Shown: positions 52,861-63,628 of the stretch, piece after piece
How the letters are laid out: the number at the start of each line of letters is the position of its first letter
Position numbering within the stretch: the first letter of the stretch is position 1
Assembly: GCA_947247005.1 (NCBI GenBank)
Contig: OX365953.1
Location: forward strand, 27,278,784 to 27,342,783
Source: Spisula solida
Taxonomy: Eukaryota; Mollusca; Bivalvia; Venerida; Mactridae
DNA: 64,000 nt
Direction: 5' to 3'
The notes under the pieces: generated by a model
What the model saw: the letters and a program-made list of their open reading frames with translations, nothing else
The model's database searches: none
Told to the model about the DNA's origin: nothing
Program-made: the position numbers and the translations under genes

Positions 52861-52878
52861 TGGTGGACAGAAACCGGG
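52861..52878 (+). promoter_or_regulatory. Primer-binding-like site
   Basis: TGGTGGACAGAAACCGGG begins 2 nt after the LTR. Its complement ends in CCACCA, as expected for the 3' end of a tRNA. The tRNA identity is not resolved. Confidence 0.6.
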
Positions 52879-52975
52879 TACCGATATATTCATTCTGGAC
52901 TTTCACAGCTTAGCGAGTGTTATTCACTAGAGAATAATTTCCCATACAGAAGAAGCGTTTATATTCAACAGAAAT

Positions 52976-53920
52976 ATGGTTGGACAAAATTTACAGTGTA
53001 AGAGGTGTGGACATAATCATTTTGGACAGTGTCACGCATGGAATGCAAAATGCAATCGTTGTAACAGAATTGGGCATTTTGCTCGTATGTGCACCGTGAG
53101 AACAGAAAAATCGGTGAGAACAAAACAACGGGACCTAGAGCGCATGACAAACTTCATCAGACGAAAGACCGCAGAGTCGCTTCCATTCCACAACATCGAC
53201 AATGATGAACTACCCACGTGTCTTGACAAACACCAAGCAATGAAAGACAACTACAAAGAACGTATGCACTATATAGCTAATTTACACACAAATGCACAAA
53301 CGCAAAATGTCAAACTTGAATTGAAGGTCGGTGAGCTAAAACAACAAGTACATAATGAACAACGTCGTCGCCAAGCAATAGAACAAGACAAGAACAGAAT
53401 TGACTATAATAGTTCAAAACTCAAATCACAGTTAGAATCATACTCAGACCGGATTGGTGATTTGGAATGTAAGAATGCACGTTTGGTCGAAGAAAACAAC
53501 GTTTTGGTGTCCAACATGCGACAAAATAAGATAGAATTTGCTCAATTAAATAAGCAAATAATGGAGATGACCGCAAAGTCAAAACGTGATGATGAATTCA
53601 TCGATGAATACAATAAATTTTGTGAAAAATTATCTAATTTTTCACTTCAACTACGAAAGCAATACCAATCCGCAAAAATAGAACTGATTAACACTGTAAG
53701 CCAGATGTACAAGGGCAACAATGACAGGCCGCCGAGACCATGCCGGGAATTTAATTGCAGAAAATGCGGCAGTGATGTTTATCACCGTTTCCAAAACTGT
53801 TTTGCGAAAAACAACAAATGTGAGATATGTGGAAAAACTAATCATTTTGCAGCCGTCTGTGATGATAATGTGACATCTTTCGAGGCAGGCTCTTTCATTG
53901 ACTGTGTAAACAGACAATGA
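52976..53920 (+). CDS. Zinc-knuckle / coiled-coil protein of the LTR element (314 aa)
   Basis: Intact ORF, the only protein of the element. Residues 8-19 (C-x2-C-x3-H-x3-C) and 26-39 (C-x2-C-x4-H-x4-C) form a tandem knuckle. Residues 261-275 (C-x2-C-x5-H-x4-C) and 282-295 (C-x2-C-x4-H-x4-C, CEICGKTNHFAAVC) form a second pair. Between them, about 75-235 is a long, highly charged coiled coil. Such tandem knuckles are normal at the C-terminus of Gag nucleocapsid in Gypsy-like elements. Here there is no capsid domain before them and the pair occurs at both ends. A role in RNA binding and packaging, or in sequestering another element's particles, is inference. The ATG at 52976 is the first after the leader. 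Confidence 0.88.
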   Translation: MVGQNLQCKRCGHNHFGQCHAWNAKCNRCNRIGHFARMCTVRTEKSVRTKQRDLERMTNFIRRKTAESLPFHNIDNDELPTCLDKHQAMKDNYKERMHYIANLHTNAQTQNVKLELKVGELKQQVHNEQRRRQAIEQDKNRIDYNSSKLKSQLESYSDRIGDLECKNARLVEENNVLVSNMRQNKIEFAQLNKQIMEMTAKSKRDDEFIDEYNKFCEKLSNFSLQLRKQYQSAKIELINTVSQMYKGNNDRPPRPCREFNCRKCGSDVYHRFQNCFAKNNKCEICGKTNHFAAVCDDNVTSFEAGSFIDCVNRQ

Positions 53921-54607
53921 TTTTATCAGAAACATTTTGGATAATTATGTAAATTGTGTGTATTGAATGGTAAATATTAATTTCAAATAATTTAAAGTAC
54001 CCATCAATAATTTAGTCAATTTTAGAATGTACATGAATGATGAAATGTTACCTACAAATTGATAAATGAACATTTTGTGCAACAGAATACTGAACGATTT
54101 ACATGTGACATTATTTTGCGAAGTTATATTGTGATATTTATATTAAACAAATTATAGAAAGGACAGTATAGAGATCTACCATACATTTGACTTATGAACT
54201 CATATGTACAATTCTTCATATTTGAAAATATGAATACTGGTTGTTTTACGCAAGTGTCCATTGGAGACAAGTAAATAGGATGAATACTGAACTCTGTTTG
54301 TAAAAGTTATATGTTGTATATATGATATTGAAATCTTACTTTTGTATGTATACATTTTGCAGTTGTTGCTTAAAAGAGATGATTGTTATACAGAGATTGA
54401 TGTATAAAACATTTAATTTGTTGTTTGCTGCATATATGCCAGATTGAAACATAGTTTTCAGCTTATTGAGGATATTTTTATTATAGAACTGTAGAATTGA
54501 CATAAAATACTTGCAGAAAATAGACATATAAGGTAATAAATTCCATTAGAGAATATTACTTAAGTCTTTAAGCGTATTTATGCAACTTCATAGGAATGAA
54601 GTTAATT

Positions 54608-54618
54608 AGGAGGGGGAG
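54608..54618 (+). promoter_or_regulatory. Polypurine tract
   Basis: AGGAGGGGGAG lies 4 nt before the right LTR, the expected place for the plus-strand primer of reverse transcription. Confidence 0.85.
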
Positions 54619-54622
54619 TAAG

Positions 54623-55420
54623 TGTAATGCGGCATTTTCAGGCCATTTTTGTGTGTAAGTTTTTGAGGACATTTTGTAAATATATTTAGTGTTTTGTATT
54701 CTTTAAATTGATATTTTGTACAAATTAGAAAGAGAACGAAAATAGGAAATGAACAGTAATGTATGAAACAAAGAAGGATAGAAACAGATAAAGTATCACG
54801 CTGACAACATCTGATAATTCTACTTGAAATATTTTTATCACCTTTTACAGACTTTACAATTATGCAAATTTCACTTCTGCAGGCTTAACGATTAGATTAT
54901 CAGGGTACTAAGTTGTATCTGGCAATTTTATTAGATACTTATATGTAATATAGATATGACTGATGACACGATTATTGTATATTCCGAATTAACTAATCGA
55001 TTAAGTACAGATCTTACGTCACATAGGAACGCGGTCTGTTTAGGTAAAGCAGATGTCCGAAAGTTTACGCCCACATTTATGATTGGTTGATGATAACTTG
55101 CATAAACTGTATGAAATTATTTGATTGGCTAAAACAGAAGACACACACACTGTAGTCGACGTTCTGTAGAGATTTTGGAGGTATTCGAACTTGGTTTTCC
55201 AAGCTGAACGTATCAATGGTTTTCCATTAGAATTCAATTACGCAGTTAATATTACATTTGTTTAGATTTTACCAACATTGACTATATCTTGTTATTATAT
55301 TATTGTTGATTGTGGACTTGTGAGAATTCTCACGCGCAAAATACAAAGTTTGGAAATCCGAACAGTCGTTAGTTCTACTTTATTCCAACAACAGTAAATG
55401 CCGGAAAACCGTGCATAACA
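54623..55420 (+). repeat. Right LTR
   Basis: 798 bp, essentially identical to the left LTR. It is followed by CAGG and then the unit B sequence CCCATGTACC, which continues from the left flank. Confidence 0.95.
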
Positions 55421-55796
55421 CAGGCCCATGTACCATGCTCAAAGACGCTGTACAGGCTGTTCAATCAACCATGAATATCCAGGAAGGTCCGATCTTTGTT
55501 TAAACGGAGAGGGAATTCCGCAGACCAAGTACCTCACAAATCTGACACTACAGCAGACACGATATCACATTAGTAATAAATGTCGGAAGGCCTTCAACTG
55601 CTACATTTGCGATATACGTTGTGTCGTGTAATTGTGGTGTTTTATGGTGTCTGTGCTCGGCTGGTTAAGTTGAGTGCTGCCTTCCATGTCCGATTTCGTT
55701 TTATCTTTATGGTATCGACGGACCACCACATTCATAAATAGTTCCATCGCACACTCTGATGAAAGTGCGACAATAGTGGCATTTCTCCAGTGATTG

Positions 55797-56200
55797 CTGG
55801 AGTAACCCACCGCCAACCAGCCAACAAAGCACCCATTCTTAACAACCAGTTCGTTGATAATTTCATTAAGGAAGACCTAACTGGCATACCGTCACGTTGA
55901 AACAGTCATCACTCAGATGTGTACTGTTTTAGCATAGGCAAAGAGGATGTTCGAAAGCTGACCAACAACTTTGGTTCCAATAGAAGAGATCTACTTATAT
56001 AGAGCCAGCTGATTCTTGCGCTTTAGGATATAACCACGACGACGGCGAAGAGATCGATTTCATTCTAGATATACAGGACGTCAACAACGTCCGAAATATG
56101 AGGCTTGTCCACAAACTGAACTATGCTGGTGTTAGAGGAACCGGCACGCTTGATAAGTAAGTAGTTTCCAACGTAACACAACAAGTACTGGTCGTAGGGA
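55797..56200 (+). pseudogene. LINE RT relic in unit B
   Basis: Paralogue of 42235-42660. It reads NNQF(V)DNFIKEDLTG-like, SIGKEDVRKLTNNF, then VRNMRLVHKLNYAGVR and VTQQVLVVG, with the same internal deletion and more frame damage. It was already dead at the time of duplication. Confidence 0.75.
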
Positions 56201-57563
56201 ATTGTCTTTCTATTGACATATTTTCTGTATATGTAATAAAATAAAATTGAGCTTGAGCCTGATCCTGAAAACCCACTTCAACTTTGTGAACACGGGGCCA
56301 GACCTTCAAGAGGGTTCTGGCCACAGCCTAGACCTGCAGATTACGGATTCAGTTTCAAACTACAACATTTACTGTAAATACAGATGCGTCGCTAACACGA
56401 CCTTGTAAATACACCCTGCACCCCATTAACCAAGAGTAGGATATGTACTTGACCAGGACAAGAATAAGGAAATCGTTATTTTCAAAAAAAATGACAATGT
56501 CCGTGTTTGCTGTAACAACTGTAGAAAAACTGGGTACCAGCATTTGTAACGTCATATCTGTTGCGGTTAAACATGGCCGCAGCACACCATTCCCTCTATG
56601 TAGGGTACACTCAGATAGTACACACAGATAATTTGAAACCATGTGCCTATTTTCCTTCCTACCAAATATCAAGACACGTCAAAGAATAATGAATATAAAA
56701 CAGGAAGAAATTGAAATATTAATACGAACTTCGTTTTGTACAGTAACGAAAGAATTGCCTCCCTTTTCAATGAACAACCCGTAGAATGAAGCAAACAAGA
56801 CAAAATTGGTGCATATGATCAATGCTTTCGCTAAATATTAAATTCTAGTCCTAAGTTTTTTTGCTAAAGATGTTGATTTAACAAAATTGTTTGTATGTAG
56901 GCAAATCTGCAGGTCGTGTTAGACTGTGATTTTGAAGAAGCGAATATGTTGAACCAATCAAATTAACAAATTTGGTCACCGCCCCCTATATTATTTAGTT
57001 CCATATAACATAATTGAGAATTCTTTTCCTTTTAAAAGTTAAGACAAATACCTTCAATCGTCATCGATTTTAGTCCCACTGTTTCAAATGTAGATCTATT
57101 ATATAAACGTAAACTTCAAAGACTACTGCGACTATGGTACTAAGGGTTATAATAACTGCTATTCAGTAAAGGGATGAATAATTCATTGGCAAGCACAAAG
57201 GCGCGTGTACAAGTTATTGTTGAATACTGGTAGTGTGTGACTCAGGAGAATTCGAAATAACGCTGATATCGATAGTTAACAAAAATTAATGCGATCTTAT
57301 CGCGTTATAATAAACACAGATTATTTCCTGTTATTAAAGCATTCGATTATTATTCTAGAAACCATTAGTTAATACCAATTATGTGTGCGCAATATTTTAC
57401 ATCACTTGATGGAATATTCTGTCACTAATAGTGACATGTAGATATATTGTTTCCCAAATAGGAGAGTGAAACAGTAACTGTTGTATAGTTTATATCATAC
57501 TTATTTACACAACATATTACATACAACTGACCATAAGTAAAATACACATTCTCAGTTAGTGTA

Positions 57564-57814
57564 CAGGGCTGGTATTCACAAAGCATCTGAGTAGAAAACT
57601 TAGATTTTTCTTAAAAAAACGAAATTAGCCTAAAATGACAATCAAGATTATTGATATTTTGTATAGGTTTAAATCATTATGTAAAGAGCTACTATAATCA
57701 CTTAGAAAACATGGGCTAATCTTCAATTTGTGCACGATATTTGCAATACTAATTTTTAACTTAAGTCAAAATATTTAAGTTTTCAACTAAGATGCTTTGT
57801 GAATACCAGCCCTG
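57564..57814. mobile_element. MITE, 251 bp, CAGGGCTGGTATTC termini
   Basis: The 25-bp ends CAGGGCTGGTATTCACAAAG(CATCT) are exact inverted repeats. Flanks are GTA on both sides, so the duplication is GTA or an offset TA. It is absent from the matching place in unit A near 45095-45110. No coding sequence. Confidence 0.9.
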
Positions 57815-57869
57815 GTAATTGCATTGGTAAGGTTATTAAAATTGTATTAATTTGTATTATATATAAGAC

Positions 57870-58650
57870 ATGTAAGCCCATATTTAATATAGAATGTCAG
57901 AAGTGGGCATTTCAAATTAAAACTATTTTAGATAACTTAGGCCTATCGGACATGCGGTACAATTTTCAGAACTATCAAAATTTAACATTATTTAATTTGA
58001 TCAAACAAAGAATATTAGATCAGTATCATCAAACTTGGTATGCAGATATCAATAACTCTCAGAGACTGATTACGTAATGAAGATACAAACATGATTTTAC
58101 CCTTGAACCATACCTTGATTACCATAGTTTAGAAAAACGATTTAAAATTGCTCTAAGTAGATTTCGATTATCCTCACATAACCTTGAAATAGAAAGGGGA
58201 ATATACTATAACATTGAAAGATCAGAAAGAATAAGTAAATTTTGTACATCCAAAACTGTGGAAAACGAGTATCACTTTCTTCTTACATGCCCTGTATATT
58301 CAGATTTACGTCAAAAATATTGAAAATCATATTATTTTACCTGGCCAACTGTACAAAAATTTGATAATCTTTTGCTGTCAAAAAACAAAAAAACTATTAT
58401 AAACCTATCAAAATATCTGTATTTTGCAAATAACCGTAGAAAAGAATTTGATAGATAATTACTAATGTATTATTTTGCGAACTTTATCGAAATAATTTAG
58501 CCATAATTTAGCTTCTGCTTAAAATTATTTATACTCCCTATTTTACTCTATACTGGGGATGTGAAATTTTCATTGCTTATCACTGCACTTTTTTGTTGTA
58601 GACTAGAAGTAATGTTGTATTACTTAATGTCGAATAAAAGTTGTTGTTGT
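57870..58650 (+). pseudogene. 5'-truncated LINE, C-terminal region
   Basis: The frame starting in KWAFQIKTILDNLGLSDMRY passes through a stop and shift into LEKRFKIALSRFRLSSHNLE, GIYYNIERSERI, CTSKTVENEYHFLLTCPVYS and KYLYFANNRRKEFD. The FRxSxHNLxIExGR...C..C....ExHFLLxCPxY order is the zinc-ribbon-like C-terminus common in mollusc LINEs. The 3' end carries AATAAA and a GTT microsatellite (58638-58652). It is private to unit B. Confidence 0.85.
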
Positions 58651-58811
58651 TGTTATTTAACAAATAAACAAGCAAATAAATGGTTTCCTAAAACAGCGAG
58701 CGTCACAAGCGTACCACTGCCACTATGACCAGTCTCCAAAGTTATTTCCGATTCCCCAACCTTTAGTTTTGTCTTTGATTTCATATATATATTGCTGTAC
58801 AATTAAATCTA

Positions 58812-59345
58812 CGAGGGTCATTAAATATAAAACTATTACATAAATTATTTGATGCAATATAAATTATTCAAGCATTGTCATAATCATTTAAAATAAGCTT
58901 CTAGGCGGTCAATGATCGACTTTCATCCTTTCGGTAGGTCTTCTACGCACATATACCATAAACTGCTCGGCCATAGTCTATTCAACCTTATGTAAATCGG
59001 CTTGTCGAATTCCCAGGTAATTTTTGTCTCGTTTTCGGCAGGTAATATGTAGGTATCATCTGTCGTTATAAGTTTGGTTAAAAAGTTTTTGTCGTATACA
59101 TTAAAGCGCGAAGGCATGCTGGCAACAAGTTTGGAGCGACGTTCGTTCTGTTCTGACGTCAAACGATAGGGTACCCAATGAGCGGAAACCTGGTACAAGT
59201 TTAGCCTCTTACGCAAATTCAAATGAAATGCTGTCTGGATATTCCAAACGCTCATTATACTCCACCAGCCGGGCTTCGGACAATCAAAGGTAACATGAGA
59301 TATAACATTCCATATTACACGTATAACATTTTCAACAGACAATCA
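58812..59345 (-). pseudogene. Mariner transposase relic, internally deleted
   Basis: TACGAGGGTCATTAAATATA at 58810 is the mariner-type end. The minus-strand ORF (59342-58923) contains YQVSAHWVPYRLTSEQNERR, LVASMPSRFNVYDKNFLTKL and ITTDDTYI (GDETW-like, first catalytic Asp region). It then joins directly to a C-terminal-like WYMCVEDLPKG. The segment with the second and third catalytic residues is deleted and the 5' end is missing. It lies in the insertion block private to unit B. Confidence 0.8.
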
Positions 59346-60339
59346 GTCACTTATATGGATGGACTAAGACAATAGACATTCAACCCAATAATATAAATGA
59401 TACCATCATTAATGTATTAAGAGATACGGACAAAATTGGCAAAATATATATATTAAGCGAGAGCACAAATAGTTCTCTTTGAATCAAACTTAATACGTGT
59501 CCTAGACGCAACGCGGTAGATTTAAGATTTAATTGTACAGCAATATATGAAAAAAAGACGCAACTAGGCATTGTTTGTGACTGTCATTGTTTTGGTTGAG
59601 TCAGTGTAATGTCAAGCAGTCTGATACTGATATTCTTCTAACGTTGTTGCACCTTGTTCAATAACACTATTATACAGACAAGCGTAGCAATCATTGTTGG
59701 TTAGTATTGGAATTATTCGCACAGAAAAGATTGAACGATTGGGATATACGAGAATTCATTCACATAAGTGGAAGGATAATGTTTTTTTTATTGTGATTCA
59801 ATCTATGTTTAAGAGTGAAATTCTCTGTTGAATAGTCATTTGGCATCGGTTGTGTTTCTAGTGTATGTTTTTATAGTTAAACGAAATGTTCATCTAGTAG
59901 TGAATAAACTGTTACAATATTGTGCCCGAATAATATGACTATAAACAATACTTTGAAAATGAATACAGACTCATGTATTAGTGATTAATCAAGTTCCTAG
60001 GTTTGCTAGTTATATACAAGACTAAGAGTATCATTCTGATGTAAGAACAATACTCTGGAGCACAAGAATAAAATTAATGCTCATCAGTTGATACATTACT
60101 CGGCCATTGTTTGTGAAATATTGTCAACCACTCTAACAACAAGTGGATTGATAAGAAGGGTGCTTAAAAGGATTTGACAACATTAACAACACTAAATATT
60201 GAATTAGGGTAACAGTTGTTGATGTCCTCTAACACAAAGTCTTACTGGGAAAGAATATTACAGCATGATGGACCTGATTGTGTGTAATCGATAATAGTGG
60301 CTTCTAACTTGAAGTCTTACTTCGGAAGAATATCACACT

Positions 60340-61353
60340 ATGATGGTGGGCTTGTCAAACACAACATTTTCACGTAGTGACAACAATACAATTGATTACT
60401 CATGTTTATTTACGTCCACCTTTAGAAATGTGCAGTTAACCTCGTCAGTTATATTGTTTATAATGGCTATATTTGGTAATTCGTTGGTCTTAGCAAGCTT
60501 GATAAAATTCCGAAAGAAATTCAGAGGAAGCTTGTACATATTCATAGGCAATTTGGCAGCAGCGGATCTTATAATTGGACTATCGATGCTTCTTTTTATT
60601 GCGGAAGAAATAGCGCCGACTTTATTTGGCATCTGGCACTTTTGTATTGCAAAGTGTATAATTTATATTTTGCCTTTTATTGCATCTATGATATTCTTGT
60701 TGTGTATATCAGTAGACCGATACATGGCGGTGATGTTCCCGTTCAAGCATCGTCTAAAATCAACCAAGAAGAAGATGTTCGTAGTTTATTGTATATCAGT
60801 TTGGACACTATCAGTCGGGGTGAGCATCGGCCTAATATTTTTACCTAGAAGTGACTTTGAAGGAGATGTCGTGTGTAGAATCGGATCAATCGTCTCTGTT
60901 ACTCAATCCTTGGTTGCCTCAATCGGTTGTTTCGTATTAAGTGTGATCAATATAGTTCTTTACGGTGTCGTTGTGCAAAAAATTCGAACTAAAAAACCAC
61001 CCGGTAGCAATGACTACAACAGAAATGTCACCAAAACAAGACTAATGATAATTGTTTTTACATTATTCTTTATATGTTATACCCCGTTTCTCATTTGCAC
61101 TTTACTTATTCACACTACACCATCTATTCGACAAGATATGACCTGTATTAAGGAATACGTGATGATGATAGCAAGAGTTAATGCAACTCTGAATTGGATA
61201 GTGTACGGGTTAGATAACAAGAAATTTAGAACTGCTTTTAAGTCGCTTTTATCTTGCAACGATTGTGTTTGTAGGAATTCTAGCCCGGACATCCCTTCTA
61301 TAATCAATGGATTCGATGGTTGTTCACGCGAACATGCTGAGGGTCATCTTTGA
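60340..61353 (+). CDS. Class A GPCR, paralogue B (337 aa, intronless)
   Basis: This is the tandem paralogue of 46752-47762, differing at about 32 positions. It keeps N1.50, D2.50, C3.25, DRY, CYTP and the unusual NWIVY. It has the canonical Asn at 2.45 (GNLAAAD) where paralogue A has Asp. Differences cluster in extracellular and upper helix parts (for example VLFDIWYF to TLFGIWHF and VALICCFVLI to VASIGCFVLS) and in the C-terminal tail. The first ATG is 60340; the start shared with paralogue A is the next codon, 60343. No frame damage; both copies look functional. Confidence 0.93.
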   Translation: MMVGLSNTTFSRSDNNTIDYSCLFTSTFRNVQLTSSVILFIMAIFGNSLVLASLIKFRKKFRGSLYIFIGNLAAADLIIGLSMLLFIAEEIAPTLFGIWHFCIAKCIIYILPFIASMIFLLCISVDRYMAVMFPFKHRLKSTKKKMFVVYCISVWTLSVGVSIGLIFLPRSDFEGDVVCRIGSIVSVTQSLVASIGCFVLSVINIVLYGVVVQKIRTKKPPGSNDYNRNVTKTRLMIIVFTLFFICYTPFLICTLLIHTTPSIRQDMTCIKEYVMMIARVNATLNWIVYGLDNKKFRTAFKSLLSCNDCVCRNSSPDIPSIINGFDGCSREHAEGHL

Positions 61354-62163
61354 ATTTATTATTAACCTATAGATGTATTGTGGTAAATACTCGTACAGAC
61401 CAAATCGTTAATAGCATTCTACAACATCTCGGCGTGAACGGCATTACACAAGCAGCTCGATGTAATAGAGCTTAACGGACCAACACACTGCAGTGATATT
61501 CCGTGTTTATCTAAAATGAAAATTCCTAATTATATTAAACTGTGACATTATTTATCCTCATCATCCATGTTTTATTTTCATTGAGAACTTAGACAAGAAC
61601 AAAGTAATACAAATGTATGCGGAAAACGCCTTAATGGAAAAGTTGCAACACTAAATTTGATCAAATGTGTTCCATGTTTGCGTACCTGTAATTTAAAAAA
61701 AAAATGTTCCTATTTTGAACGAACTAGATACGGATGCAGATCACGTGTGTGGAACATGCGCATGGAGCCAAGAATTACCGGCTTGTAGAGGACAAAAAAT
61801 AAGGCACAACATCAAGTCAACATGCTCCTGAAAATTTTAATCGATATATATAGGACTGGTTTTATTTTTGTTATTGTAATCCATTTTATCGCACGCATTA
61901 CATTAAATTAGTTTGATTATTACGTTGTTATCTCGTTTTGTTTGCACACGAGATGACTATTGCCATTAACTAAACACACCTTGGCAAACATTACATTATA
62001 TCTTTTATTTCATAGTCACATTAGTGGAATGGGTCTGCTAATGGATTTATATGGTTTCAAGGTATAGCTCTCATAGAGTTGTAAAGCTGAGATACCCGAT
62101 GTCCATAGATCGCTCACCTGAGTAATATAAACAATTTGAATTGAAATAGAATAAATTAAAGTA

Positions 62164-62758
62164 CAGTAGAACTTGTATTAAGCGACCACCTTCGGGACCG
62201 AGAAGAAACTGTCGCTTAAGAAAGTGGTCTCTTAATAGATCAGGCCAAAATTATAAGTTATAAGTACAATTTCGAGGTTTCATATCTTTATTCAGTACTG
62301 TTTCTATCTACTAAAATTATATGAATTACAGTACAAAGGAAACATTACATGCACTGATATGGACTTTTTTATTACGATGTTGAACATTTTTATGTTAATT
62401 GACCATTATTTTTGTTTTTATTTTCTTCATATCGCTCACGATAAATTTGTTTTTCTCACCTTTTTAGTTGATAATCACTAATCTACACCAATTATCTCTA
62501 CATACGACCTCGTAATGGGTTTGTTAAACGACCAACTGTTTTCATAGGTGCGAATGCTTGACGAGATTAAGTGTATATGGTCGCTGAATGGATTAAATTT
62601 ATACTCTGCGGACCAGTTTAAGGCGGTCGCTGGTCGGATAACTGAAAAGTCGCTTAATAGAATCACTTTATATAGTGAAAATCCACAGGTGGGATTTTAA
62701 GTGGTCGTTTAATAGATAAGTCGCTTAATAGAGATGGTCGCTGGTGCAGGTTCTACTG
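62164..62758. mobile_element. Pogo/Tigger-like non-autonomous element, 595 bp
   Basis: The left end CAGTAGAACTTGTATTAAGC and the right-end complement CAGTAGAACCTGCACCAGCG are flanked by TA on both sides. GTCGCTTAATAGA-type repeats occur near both ends. CAGTAGAACCTG ends suit the pogo/Tigger group. It has no transposase and is private to unit B, where it replaces about 200 bp present in unit A (48652-48852). Confidence 0.8.
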
Positions 62759-63628
62759 TAGTTTCTATGTTTTATGAAAATTATAAGAAAACATATTAAA
62801 GTTGTAGCCCTTATAGAAACTATAAAACTACTAAGAAAGCAGATTAAGTACCATCTTCTATGTGATTATTATCAGTATAAACATATACACCAACCTTTCC
62901 TGATATTCCTATATAAAGGTAAATGTAAGAACAGCAATACATAGTGGTCTTAAATAAGAAGATAGATACCGATCGGCGTCGCGGTTTCAGAGAAGATGTT
63001 TTTAAAGTTTACACATTTAAAATTTATTTAACCTCCAGTTACCTAATTAATAAATAAAACATAACCACTGAACCAACTTTAAGAGAACACACAAGATAAG
63101 ACAATGTTTATTTCCAATTTTGGGCCCACATATGGGCATACAATTTTTACATATATATATGTGGCCTAAAGTTTCAAAATACGTATTTACCATCATTTAC
63201 AACAACTAAGAGACCTACCTAAAGCTAAATTCTAACGCAGACTAAATCATCCAAGCATATTAATTAACGACATAACGGTCAAATAAACAATAATGATTGA
63301 AAAAAGACTAGTTCATATATTATTGCAACATGAGGTATACTTCTACATTTGACTAGACCACAATTATATTAAATGATTTTAAATTAATCATATGTTCGTT
63401 AAACGTTTTCTTTTCTGAAAGCAACCGGAGATATACTTTGACGAATAGGTTATAACATCTTTATTTTCATTTGACAGTAGCCAAATAAATTTATTTATAC
63501 TACTAAGTGTAGCAAAATTTACATTATTTTTGTTGTATCAATACGTTCATACAATAACTTTCTCTCAATATTATATATTTCACACGATGTAATAAAATGA
63601 ATCTCGTCCTCAACTTCATTTTAAACTA

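Larger units (their letters stand above)
52061..55420 (+). mobile_element. Young non-autonomous LTR element, 3360 bp
   Basis: Two 798-bp direct repeats (52061-52858, 54623-55420) start TGTAATGCGG and end GCATAACA. I see one difference between them (GGATTTTACC versus AGATTTTACC). A primer-binding-like site and a polypurine tract are in place. The target duplication is CAGG (or ACAGG, since the last A is ambiguous), and unit A keeps the empty site ACATACAGGCCCATG near 41866-41880. The 1764-bp interior encodes only one 314-residue zinc-knuckle coiled-coil protein. No protease, RT, RNase H or integrase is present, and there is no room for them. It depends on a partner element elsewhere. Confidence 0.95.
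50337..63080. repeat. Segmental duplication unit B
   Basis: This is the partner of unit A in direct orientation. Insertions private to B are the LTR element (52061-55420), a MITE (57564-57814), a LINE/mariner block (about 57870-59495) and a pogo-like element (62164-62758). The GPCR here is 60340-61353. Confidence 0.9.
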
